Positions 44,004 to 53,242 of a stretch of DNA of 64,000 nt are shown here, one piece after another; within the stretch, counting starts at the first letter, position 1, and each line of letters begins with the position of its first letter. Both the position numbers and the translations under genes were made by a program. A model generated the notes under the pieces. It ran no database searches. It had not been told where the DNA came from and was given only the letters and a program-made list of their open reading frames with translations. Origin of the DNA: Vicia villosa (lineage: Eukaryota > Streptophyta > Magnoliopsida > Fabales > Fabaceae); assembly GCF_029867415.1 (NCBI RefSeq), contig NW_026705213.1:434001-498000 (forward strand), in the 5' to 3' direction.

Positions 44004-44629
44004 CAAGTAATAATAGCCTGTTACGGTTTCGCGCTGTTACGTTGGCCATTGATGCATTCCATATTCACCTGTTCATCTTTCTATTGTTGTCATATTGCTG
44101 AAGCTGCTCATACAATAATGTCCACCACCACCACTTCATCGTAAGTTCAATTAGTACACCTTTCAAACCTATTTTCCCATTTCCATCAATGATTTTGTTT
44201 TCTCTAATTTGGATTCTTTAAATGTTTGTCTTTATTTGTGGATATCGTTTATTAATTATATCAGGTACTACTATTTATCAATTTGTTGCATGAATTAATA
44301 TCTGATCAATTTAATTGATAAAATTAAATAGATTTCTCATTGTGGTAATAAATTAATTTATTGAAGTTAACTCAGTTATAAGTGTCACTTATGCTAACTT
44401 GCTTTCAATTTGGTCATTGCACCACTTCATGTTTTTATTTGAATCCATGCTACATTTGTTCAAACAACTGATGGTATGAAGAATATACTAATTCATGCTG
44501 CTTATTGTGATATATTGACACTAATTATAACCATATATTTTTTTCTTGCTTTTGCAAACTTTAAGCTTTACAACAACAATGTAAAATACATCATCCTCGG
44601 CAAGTTAGTTTTGGCTTTTACAAACTTCA
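44004..44629. other. Unassigned AT-rich sequence upstream of the TIR fragment
   Basis: About 625 bp. ATGTCCACCACCACCACTTC followed by GTAAGTTC (about 44118-44146) looks like a short first exon with a splice donor, but I cannot connect it to a product. Otherwise nothing recognisable. Confidence 0.3.
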
Positions 44630-44833
44630 ATGGCTTGTAGTATCCTCCAAAGTGTCTCTTCTCCTAAGGTGACATGGAAATATGACGTGTTTGTGAGCTT
44701 TAGAGGCGAAGACACACGCAACAATTCCGCGGATCATCTTTTTGCTGCTCTTAGTAAAAAGAACATTGTTGTCTTCAGAGATGATACACAAATCAAGAAA
44801 GGGAACATATATCATCTGAGCTTCTACAGGTAA
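44630..44833 (+). pseudogene. TIR-domain fragment of a TIR-NBS-LRR gene
   Basis: 67 codons from ATG 44630. WKYDVFVSFRGEDTRNN is the first beta strand and conserved loop of plant TIR domains, DHLFAALSKKNIVVFRDD is the first helix and second strand, and IKKG follows. A full TIR domain is about 150-170 residues; only the first third is here, without the region of the NADase catalytic Glu. It is not a functional resistance gene. The text ends near CTACAGGTAACA (about 44823-44834), which resembles a splice donor, and is followed within 20 nt by Rab GTPase sequence. The fragment therefore belongs to a chimeric locus. Confidence 0.8.
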
Positions 44834-44844
44834 CAACAATACTT

Positions 44845-46896
44845 GATTAAATTTTGGATACCGCCGGTCAAGAACAGTTTACGTCGGCGTATTACAGAGG
44901 CGTCATCGGTGCTCTCATTGTTTATGATATTAGTTGGAGAACTACATTTGGTAGCGTCGGTAGATGGCTCGATGAACTCAAGAGTTAGTGTCTTGTCTTC
45001 TTTTGTTACTTCAGTTTCTAGATTTGATCTCATAGTTTACTCACTGTTATTTTATGCTTTTCGTTTTGGATCTATCGTTTTCGTTTCAAAATCTATAGAT
45101 GTATTGTTTATTTTCACACTGTTTCAGGTTTTCTATATATATTCAGCTTAATCTTTGCTTTTCAAAACGCGCTTTGTGATAATTTTGATTGTTGTGGACT
45201 TTAAAGTTAAGTGCTTTTTTAAATAAGTTGGGTAGCTTTTTGAGAATTTAAAGAAATTTACCATCTGAGTAGGTCCTTTTTTGCCTACTTTTTTTGGATT
45301 AATTTAGTTCAATTATTGGATAAAAGTGTATTTAAGGGTTGTAGTATGAAGATGAAGAAGCTTAATTTCAGTAAGACATATTCATTTAGAAGTGGTCAAA
45401 AAACAAACTTTAGGACAGAAAATCCACTGATTCAAAGACAATGGTTTTCTTGGGTCGTTATATGCAATGAACAAGATAGTTTAGGAATAGTTATGGTGAT
45501 AATTTTGTTAGATCAACAAAATATACTGTTGCTAATTTCTTGTTTATAATTAAGTCATTGTTTGAGCAGTTTAGGAGGGTAGCTAATTTCTATTTCCTTG
45601 CTAATTTCTTTCACTTTATCATATTGTGAGTTTTGTTCTGTTAATGTCAAATGTATGTAGATATGACACTTCAGAATCACAATGTGTTTGGTTCCGACAC
45701 GAATATGACATTGACAATATGATTTTATTCAATCACTTTTAATTATTACAGTTGTTGTTTTGTGTGGTGTCTGTATTAGTGCTTCATAGTTTGAACGTAA
45801 TGACAATGACAATGACGCCGTTGTTAGACATACACAGACCCACATTTTTTGAGTGAGACAGTGCTATATAGAGTCTTACATTGCATTAACTATGATCTTC
45901 ATTAGTTAGGTTATTTTATTTTGATTATGCTATGTGAAATTGAAGGTCCTAATTATAATTATGTCATCTTAATTGCACATGAATCTATTATTCTCACACT
46001 CCAACGAAGGAAAGAAATGAAATGGAAAGATATAATGATAAAGGTTATGTATCTAGATTTTAAAGGTAATATCCTTAACTAGATTAGATAGTGCGATGAG
46101 TCAGATATTGATAGTGAAAACCAAAAAAAAAAGGTAATATATAGATAACCAATCAAAATCTTTAAAATTAATCATATCAGAATTTTAAAATTAAAAGCGT
46201 GATTTGGAGGAATACACGTCCCCCATTGGTTGATAGTATCAAAATATGTCAAGGTTTATATAAGTATTTAAATATGATTTAAGGTTTTCATTATCTTACT
46301 TGTGAGCTATGCTTATGAGTTTAAATTTACACAAGTATTTCAAGTGATTTAAGGTTTTATTTGTCTTACTAATGCTATTTTATATGAACTTATATGCATA
46401 AGTTTTGAATTTTGTATAATTGTACGATTAGTATTACGATTCCATAAATTTAAAACTGTATGATTATATAATTAATGGTTGTTTATAGCTAGAATGTTGA
46501 AATATCATTTTCCTGTGTTTGATAACTGATGCAATTAGGGTCACTAATACCGTTTTCCTTTCTTTGATAACTCTGATGCTGCTCATTGTGATACAACGGT
46601 GACAATGATGCTTGTGGGAAACAAATGCGATTTGGATAATATAAGGGATGTAAGCATTGAAGAAGGTAAAAGCCTTGCAGAATCAGAATTTTTTTCATGG
46701 AAACAACTGCTTTGGACTCTACAAATGTGAAAACAGCTTTTGAGATGGTTATTAGAGAAATATACAACAATGTTAGCAGGAAGGTCCTCAACTCATACTC
46801 CTACAAAGCCGAATTATCCGTCGACAGGGTTAGTCTTGTTAAAGATGGCAACTCTACATCAAGAAAAACAATAGCTATTTTTCGTGTTGTTCCTGA
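44845..46896 (+). pseudogene. RABA5-type (Rab11 family) small GTPase pseudogene, first exon part missing
   Basis: Rab GTPases regulate vesicle traffic. Exon part 1 (about 44845-44985), after a one-base shift, reads [20 protein letters not shown], the G3 region and switch II (a few residues missing after EQF), then [20 protein letters not shown]. An AT-rich intron of about 1.6 kb follows. Exon 2 (about 46575-46896) has HCDTTVTMMLVGNKCDLDN, the G4 motif NKCD, then EEGKSLAESE. After a frameshift come METTALDSTNVKTAFEMVI, the G5 region with SAL changed to TAL, and REIYNNVSRKVLNS. In the third frame the C-terminus is SYFSCCS-stop (TGA 46894-46896), a double-Cys prenylation end typical of RABA5. 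The N-terminal P-loop exon is absent; a TIR fragment lies in its place. Two or three frameshifts make it a pseudogene. Confidence 0.8.
45040..46540. other. Intron-like AT-rich region of the Rab pseudogene
   Basis: About 1.5 kb with no recognised coding content; several small open frames are AT-rich and motif-free. Position between the G3 and G4 parts of the Rab sequence matches a known Rab11-family intron location, though this intron seems enlarged. Confidence 0.45.
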
Positions 46897-47176
46897 ATTT
46901 TTGTTTTGCATGTTTGATGTAATTAAAATTCAATTGGGTTGCGTTCATCTTTCGTGGAGTATCAATTGAATATTTTTTTGGATTACAAGTTACAACTACA
47001 AAAGACACATCTATATATATATATATATATAGCAAGAAAAGTTTTATATATCTTCAAATATTAAGGAAAGGTTAATTGTATAATCTTGGATGCTGGTAAT
47101 AGAAAGGTTTGATTTAATTATAATTTTGTACAGTTGTGTGTATATCTTAGATTAATACTTTTGTAAATCAACGGTT

Positions 47177-47181
<5 letters not shown>

Positions 47182-47252
<71 letters not shown>
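47182..47252. repeat. TA microsatellite, left part
   Basis: About 35 TA units directly bordering the foldback element at 47253; a shorter TA run is at 47012-47031. Confidence 0.95.
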
Positions 47253-47254
<2 letters not shown>

Positions 47255-47942
47255 AGCGTATCCGGTGAGAACTGATATCTATTGTGAAAAACGAGAACTA
47301 TCCATATTAAACGTCAGATTTAATTAACGTTCAAGGTTTAAAAATTCCATATAGAGATCACGCTACTGAATTATTTACTACTATGCTTATTATTTAAGAA
47401 CTCCATAAAACAATATATTATCTTCATAATATTGTAACTTAATATTAGTTATAATTATAAAATTCAAGATACAACAGTAAAATAATTTTTATAATTAAAT
47501 TATTTTTTTAAGAGTTAAGTTTTTATGGAAATTTAAATAACATATTTTTTCACTAGAAAGAAGAGTAAACAATTTAAGCTTTGGATTAGTATATAATAAA
47601 TATTATTTTTCTGAATTTTTATTTTAATAATAAAAATTATTAAAGTTCAGATAATTTAAAGTTTAATAAATTATTTGGATAAATTTGAATTATATCTATC
47701 TAAATATTAATTATAATTATAATTATAACAAATATTTTAGTAAGGATTTAATCATGAAATAAGAATATTTTAGGTAAGAAATCTCTTTTTATAGAATTTT
47801 TAAATACCAAGCATAATAGTAAATAATTCGATATGGTGAATTTTATTTAGAATTTTTAAATTTTGAACGTTAATTTAATCTGACGTTTGATATGGATAGT
47901 TTTCGTTTCTCACGATAGATATCAGTTCCTCACCGGATACGC

Positions 47943-47945
<3 letters not shown>
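47253..47945. mobile_element. Foldback element inside a TA microsatellite
   Basis: About 690 bp with long terminal inverted repeats. The left arm starts GGAGCGTATCCGGTGAGAAC; the reverse complement of the right end reads GAAGCGTATCCGGTGAGGAA, and the arms stay alignable for roughly 165 nt (e.g. AACTATCCATAT, AACGTCAGATT, GAATTATTTACTA). Both ends abut TA repeats, consistent with insertion into one TA tract and a TA target. No ORF. Superfamily not determined; a Mutator-like or foldback MITE is likely. Confidence 0.75.

Positions 47946-48039
<94 letters not shown>
47946..48039. repeat. TA microsatellite, right part
   Basis: 47 TA units on the right side of the foldback element; the source of a spurious Tyr-Ile repeat open frame. 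Confidence 0.95.
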
Positions 48040-48041
<2 letters not shown>

Positions 48042-48084
48042 TAGCTATGTGATTTGTGTGATGTGGAAAAAATATGAAAAATAG

Positions 48085-48265
48085 CGATCTAATTGTAAAA
48101 ATTACTGGAAAAACATCTTGAATTCGCTAAAAAGTGACAAAAATATTACATCGGGCTATTGAGGGAACAGATGTAAAAACCTGTTTATTACATCGGGCAA
48201 TTGGTGAAACCGATGTTAAATACAACATATTGCATCGGGTCGTTGGGGCCACCGCTGTAAAATGT

Positions 48266-48304
<39 letters not shown>

Positions 48305-48486
48305 TTTGGTTTTTTTCCACATCAGACATAACATTAAACCGATGTGGTATGTGTATTTTTCACATCGGACTGTTGCCCGATGTAAAATGTCTCTGATTTA
48401 CTACATCGCTTGGATTTACGTCGGACCTAGACCCAATGTAAAACGTATTTTTCACCCGATGTAAAAAGTCTTTAATACACTAGTTA
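48085..48486. mobile_element. CACTA-type subterminal repeat region (ACATCGG units)
   Basis: The heptamer ACATCGG or its complement CCGATGT (with one-base variants) recurs about ten times, e.g. TTACATCGGGC at 48149 and 48198, AAACCGATGT near 48212 and 48332, CACATCGGAC near 48361 and GCCCGATGTAAAA near 48374. A 34-bp TA repeat (48269-48302) splits it. Dense, both-strand short repeats like this are the subterminal transposase-binding arrays of plant CACTA (En/Spm) elements. Proper CACTA/TAGTG termini are not clear here. Confidence 0.5.
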
Positions 48487-48518
48487 CTCAAGAAGTAAGA
48501 AATGAGCTTGAAGACATT

Positions 48519-49195
48519 CTTTTTTTTTAAATAAGTAATTGATTACGAAATCACACTAGGGTACGTGCAACCCAATCGAACAAATTATAAATTCGAAAAG
48601 CAAATAAGCGGTAACTTGTACCACTCGTAAAAGGAAGAAAAAGAAGAGTTCAAATGTAATCTAGCTAGCCAACTCCACGAAAAAAACATTACATTGTAAA
48701 CCATCTTGTCAAAACAAAAGGATGCTTGATTGAAAACAATGGAATTACGCATAATCCAAACGCTCCAAATCAAAGCCATCCAAATCGAATTAATCTTCAC
48801 CTTAACGAAAACCCCCTTCGTCTTCTCTTGGATAGCGTCAAACTCTAAGAAATCTTCAAAGGAGAAAAGAACATCTTCCCCTAACCACCCATAGATTTTC
48901 TCCCACACCTTCAAGGAAACATTACAAGAAAAGAAAATATGAAACAACGACTCTGGTTCGTTCCCACAAAAAAACACACGATAGACAAGAGATATTATCC
49001 ACTCCTCTATAAATCAAAGCATCAATAGTAGGAATCCTTGATGTAAAGAATCTCCACGCGAAGATTTGAATCCTTAACGGGAGCGATAAACTCCACACAA
49101 TGTTCAGCCTTCTTAACACTTGGGGCTGCCAAGCACTACTCTTCCGGGCAGCAGTCAAACATGCCGTTGAGGCCACCGTAAACAGCCCGGATTAA
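48519..49195 (-). pseudogene. LINE 3' end with reverse-transcriptase zinc-binding domain
   Basis: Minus-strand remains: SSAWQPQVLRRLNIVWSLSLPLRIQIFAWR, then IPTIDALIYRGVD with CLSC, FCGNEPESLFHIFFSC, KVWEKIYGWLG and LIWSVWIMRNSIVFNQ. This is the zinc-binding domain (zf-RVT type) located C-terminal to RT in plant L1-like LINEs. A one-base shift separates two segments near 48960. The minus strand ends in a short A-rich tail (plus TTTTTTTT at 48520-48528), consistent with a 5'-truncated LINE insertion. A target duplication was not found by eye. Confidence 0.8.
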
Positions 49196-49539
49196 AAAGG
49201 TTTTATATTCTACCACCTTTTATTCCATTTTTTTTTAATTTTGTTATATAGCATCTCCATTGTTTATATTAATATTATGTAACTAATTAGTCTGGAATAT
49301 TTTAATTTGTTTTCTCTTTAGAATTTTAGATATTCATAAAGATGGAAGGACATACTATCAAGAGAGAAGATTATATTATACAAAGCTTACTACCATGTGT
49401 GAATTATATATGTATATGTAAAGAAATTTTTTAAAAATTGTGAAATCTTGTAATGTAGGATATGATAAATTTTTATATGGACATGATAAGTTCATTGATA
49501 TGTACAAAACATATTATGAAGCATAAATTTTAACATTAA

Positions 49540-49921
49540 TACAAAACTAGTCAGGGAAATATAACTTTTCATTTATTTAGTGATAATAATTTTTTGTAAT
49601 TTTGAGAGGGAATATATTCTCAGATTTGTGAGGGAATAAAATCATGGTAATTAGAGAGGGAAGTATTATTCTGTCACTAATTAGCGACGGAAATATAAGT
49701 TATGAAGAATTTGGTTTAAAATTTAGTAATGAAATAATAGAATTTGCGACGGATTTAGTATGTACCTATTTGTGAAGGAACAATATTCCCTCACAAAATT
49801 TTGCGACATCGAAAATAGTTACGAATTTAGGTACATCAATAATTCCGTCACTAAATCAATTTGTGAGGTAATTTTAGTGACGGAATATTACTTTTTCCTA
49901 ATTTAATTTTTTTTAGTAGTG
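49540..49921. mobile_element. CACTA-type right terminus with GCGACGGA subterminal repeats
   Basis: The segment ends TTTTTTTTAGTAGTG at 49921, the reverse complement of CACTACTAAAAAAAA, a typical CACTA terminus. Inside are repeats GCGACGGAAA (49685), GCGACGGATT (49747), GCGACATCG (49802), CCGTCACTAAA (49845) and GTGACGGAAT (49877). The left terminus could not be recognised; the LINE at 48519-49195 may lie inside the same element. Confidence 0.5.
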
Positions 49922-50107
49922 TCTATGTATAATATTTTTTTTATAATATTTAAGAGTGCTAATGCATCGTTAGGTAGTTTACTTTAATCTAACAATACAC
50001 TCAAATAAAAATAATAAGACTCCGAGACTTGAAAGTTTTATTTTCTTTTCTGCTTTTTGTATTCATGTTTTTTTAGAAATTCTTTTGTCAATCATCAAAA
50101 TAAAAAG

Positions 50108-50402
50108 GATTAAATGCACCTTTGGACTCTGTAAGTTAGCGGGTTTTTGATTTTCGTCCCTGTAAATTTTTTTTGTTGGTATGAGTCCCTATATCTTACT
50201 TTTTGCTTGCGGTTTAGTCCCTAAAGGCAAAATCTGCAGGAAAATCTGAAGGTTTTCCTGCGAATTTTCCTGCAGATTTTGATTTTAGGGACTAAAACAA
50301 ACGCGAAAGTGAAATATAGGGACTCAGACCCAGAAAAAAAACTTACAGGGACGAAAATCGAAAACTCGCTAACTTACAGGGACCAAAGATGTATTTAAGC
50401 CA
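50108..50402. mobile_element. Foldback MITE, about 295 bp
   Basis: Near-perfect long inverted repeat. The left arm reads GTAAGTTAGCGGGTTTTTG then TTTTCGTCCCTGTAA; the right arm reverse-complements to GTAAGTTAGCGAGTTTTCG then TTTTCGTCCCTGTAA. The arms meet around CTGCAGGAAAATCTGAAGG (50238-50256) and its complement. No coding capacity. A MITE of unknown superfamily, 550 bp upstream of the NCR gene. Confidence 0.85.
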
Positions 50403-50895
50403 AATAAAAATATTCATGTCGAGGCATATATTTATAATTTTATGATTTTAAATAGGGTTTACATTGATTTTAAGTACTTTTTCACAAATAGTTTATGTTT
50501 TTGTAAATTTTTAGTCAAATTTTGAAGAATTGTACAAAAGCTTGATAAGTTCTGAAATTATTCTAACCAAGAAACATTTAGGGTACTCTCATTTATTATT
50601 TTTTTAGTATGATTTTGAAGAATTATGAAAAAGCTAAATATGTTCTAAAATTATTCTACCCAAACAAAATTTAGGGCGCTTTTTGCACAAAATTTGGAAG
50701 GAAATAAAAAAAATGAAATTTTTTTATATAAATATTATCAAACATCACACTTCACAAATTCGTAAATATGTTTATTAAAAGAAATTATTCATATTTTATA
50801 TTTTATCCATTCATATCATTAAAGGTTGCAAATTATTTAGTGATTTTAGTGAGCTGAAGGGTCAAACACTGTAGTAATGTAAGGAGAGGTCGGGA
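50403..50895 (+). other. Upstream region of the NCR gene
   Basis: About 490 bp of AT-rich sequence between the MITE and the NCR core promoter. No coding content. I did not find a clear CTCTT nodulin box. The promoter may be partly supplied by the MITE border. Confidence 0.35.
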
Positions 50896-50906
50896 TTTAT
50901 AAATTA
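50896..50906 (+). promoter_or_regulatory. Putative TATA box of the NCR gene
   Basis: TTTATAAATTA lies 49-59 nt upstream of the ATG at 50955, leaving room for the short leader usual in NCR genes. Motif and spacing only. Confidence 0.45.
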
Positions 50907-50954
50907 TAAAATGATACAATTTTAGATATTCCTAAAGAAAAGTTTGTTTATAGT

Positions 50955-51230
50955 ATGATTAATGTATTTATTTTCATATTTTTCTTTGCATCAATCATTG
51001 CAGGTAAACTATTTATATTGTTTATAAACTTCATTTCTTAATTTGTATAATTAATATATTTTATCAAATATTATTTAAGTTATTTTATTCTCGTTTTTAC
51101 AGCACCTATAGGTTGGAAATGTTTGACAGATGCTGATTGTTTACATGTTCATTGTAAGAAATCATATAAAGCTGTTTGTATTAATAAACGATGTAAACGT
51201 GTTAAAAGTTTAGATTTAGCTTGTGAATGA
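50955..51230 (+). CDS. Nodule-specific cysteine-rich (NCR)-like secreted peptide, two exons
   Basis: Exon 1 50955-51003, intron 51004-51102 (GTAAAC...TTTTTACAG), exon 2 51103-51230; 58 residues. NCR peptides are secreted by nodule cells of this legume clade and act on rhizobial bacteroids. Exon 1 codes a hydrophobic signal peptide MINVFIFIFFFASIIA; cleavage is likely before APIGWK. Mature part, 42 residues, net basic, begins GWKCLTDADC; the C-x-x-D-x-D-C start is an NCR hallmark. Spacing is C-x5-C-x4-C-x7-C-x4-C, then Lys-Arg where NCRs usually have Lys-Cys (CGT instead of TGT, R49), with a substitute Cys at position 57 next to the end. The phase-1 intron after the signal peptide is typical of the family. 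Upstream codons read KFVYS before the Met, matching the usual NCR signal peptide KFVYxM, so the conventional start codon has probably been lost and the gene uses the internal Met. Expression is unknown; a fresh pseudogene is possible. Confidence 0.8.
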
Positions 51231-51353
51231 TTTTGTATTTAGGTTCATATTTAAGATTTTCTATTTATGATGTCGTGTAATATTTGTGTTTCCGTTCAAT
51301 AATTTGAATTTTTTTGTTTTTCTGTTTCATGGTAATAAAATGAAGTAAGATAT
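51231..51353 (+). other. 3' flank of the NCR gene
   Basis: About 120 bp, T-rich, with AATAAT at 51297 and AATAAA at 51334 as possible polyadenylation signals. Confidence 0.4.
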
Positions 51354-52617
51354 TTTAGTCTCTCACAATAATCGTAGAGGTCAGATTAGTCCCTGAAAAA
51401 CAAAACTCTATTAAATTCTTTACAAAAATTTAACCGAGCCATGTTAGTCCTTCTACTAATATTTTTTTGAAACTGATTTTTTTTACTTTTGAACCGTGAC
51501 TGGACCACCAGTGAATATCCATTTTAGTCCCTCACAAAAAAGGAAGAGTCAAATCAGTCCCTGAGAAAAAAAGGTCTCTGTTTAATCCCTTACAAAATTT
51601 AACTGAACCATGTTAGTCGCTCTTTTAATATTTTTTTCAAACAATTTTTTTCGTATTTTTAAACTATGACTGGACTTGACAAGAGTGACATGCTTTTAGA
51701 AATTGACTACGGGTCAAAGGCTGAGTTCCTTTTCACATGGTCTTCAGAGTCTAAGTTTTCACCAGAAGTTGGGTTTCCTTAGATGTGAGATATTAAAATC
51801 TTATCATTCAGAATTTGAGTCGTCATATTCTGATCTTTCATAATCTGAGTCTCAAGCTTCTCTTCATATGTTCCTATCAGAGTCAGAGTCCGGTAAATTC
51901 TTTGACTAATGATCCTGCACACTTGAACATATCTTAGTGTACCTAATTATTCATTAAATACTTTGTTATCATCAAAACCTAAGCGATATGATATAAACCA
52001 ATTTTCTTCCAACATACCATGTGTATTATTTTCGCCACAAGTATTATTTACAAAAGCAAGAAATTATCCTAAATCACCTTAGTAACAAAACTAAATCTTC
52101 CTAAAATATCATTAACAACTAAAACAATAACGACACCTAATACACAAGAATATATAACAACAAAAACCATAGTTACCCACCCATAAGCTTGATAATAAAC
52201 CAAACAAAGAAAAGAATGTCGTGGTATCGCGATGATTTATCTACAATCCCTTCATAAATAATTTTAATTCAACAGTCGTATAATAGGAGTCCAATCACAA
52301 TTTAATAAAAATCGATTTAAAAAAATACTAAAGAGGGACTAACAAGGCTTGATTAAATTTTGTAAGCTATTAAATATAAATTTTTTCTTAGGAACTAATT
52401 TGGACTCTTCCTTTTTGTGAGGGACTAAAATGAGTTTTTATTAGCAGTCCAGTCATGGTTCAAAAGTAAGAAAAAAAAATCAATTTTAAGAAAATGTTAG
52501 TGGAAGGACTAACATGGCTCGATTAAATTTTCTAAGGGATTTAATATGGACATTTTTTTTTCTCAAGGATCAATCTAACCTCTATAATTTTTGTGAGGGA
52601 CTAAAATAAGACTTCAC
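51354..52617. mobile_element. Foldback element with duplicated arms, about 1.26 kb
   Basis: Arm L (about 51354-51672) and arm R (about 52305-52617) are inverted copies about 310 nt long: L reads TTTTAGTCTCTCACAA, and R reverse-complements to TTTTAGTCCCTCACAA, followed in both by CCATGTTAGTCCTTC and TTTTGAACC(G/A)TGACTGGAC. Each arm itself contains two tandem units of about 165-190 bp, both starting at TTTTAGTCCCTCACAAA. The 630-bp centre has no ORF; fragments such as TCAGAGTCAGAGTC resemble the Maximus-type LTRs. It starts about 120 bp after the NCR stop codon. Confidence 0.75.
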
Positions 52618-52933
52618 TCTAATATCAATCTAATATCAATTAGGTTGTATAAAACATAATAATTTAATTAAGCGTCTCATTTTATATTCATGTCATAATA
52701 TTGGTACACTGAATCTTTCCCATCATTTAGTATATAATTCTCTCGCATTATTAGTATTATAATGATTTATCATACTTTTGAATATATAATTATAATTATA
52801 TCTCTTTTAGATAAATTAAAAAAGAATGTCACTATATAAATATTAAAATTAACTATAATAAATAATTGTGTGATTAATTTTTTTTCATCGCAAATGTAAC
52901 ATTTGTATAACTAATCTCACTATAATTAACTAA
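52618..52933. other. AT-rich spacer
   Basis: About 315 bp between the foldback element and the copia 5' LTR; nothing recognisable. Confidence 0.5.
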
Positions 52934-53180
52934 TGATAATATCCGATCATCAGTCATGACTATGAGCATAATCTTTGGAACTGTTTTAAATTAGGATAGC
53001 TGATTTGTTGCTATTTTACTTCTCCATTTATAGTATATATTTATTGTCCAGATTTAAAATTATTAGTGCAGCTGTATATGAGACATTATAGGCTATAGTT
53101 TAGGAATCATAAACCTTTTGTACATGTATATATTTGGCAATTGTTAAATGAAATTACACTCAGTTCTTCCACCATAGTTT
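52934..53180 (+). mobile_element. 5' LTR of the RE1-like copia element
   Basis: About 247 bp, beginning TGATAATATCC. It aligns along its length with 63253-63500 (shared blocks ATGACTATGAGCATAAT, GTCCAGATTTAAAATTATTA, GGCTATAGTTTAGGAATCAT and CACTCAGTTCTTCCA). About 22 differences over about 230 compared positions by eye, roughly 90% identity, indicate an old insertion. Exact ends are uncertain by a few bases. Confidence 0.8.
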
Positions 53181-53184
53181 TGTT

Positions 53185-53196
53185 TGGTATCAGAGC
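53185..53196 (+). other. Primer binding site, initiator tRNA-Met (copia)
   Basis: TGGTATCAGAGC, a few nt after the 5' LTR. Confidence 0.9.
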
Positions 53197-53242
53197 ATTC
53201 CCGATCCTGGTAAGAACGTGTGACAAAAGTAAAATTCTCATC

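Noticed and set aside
44630..44833. Possible functional TIR-type resistance gene
   Set aside because: Only the first third of a TIR domain is present, with no NB-ARC or LRR sequence downstream.
45316..45549. 77-codon plus-strand frame between the Rab exon parts
   Set aside because: AT-rich, no motif, lies within the intron-like region of the Rab pseudogene.
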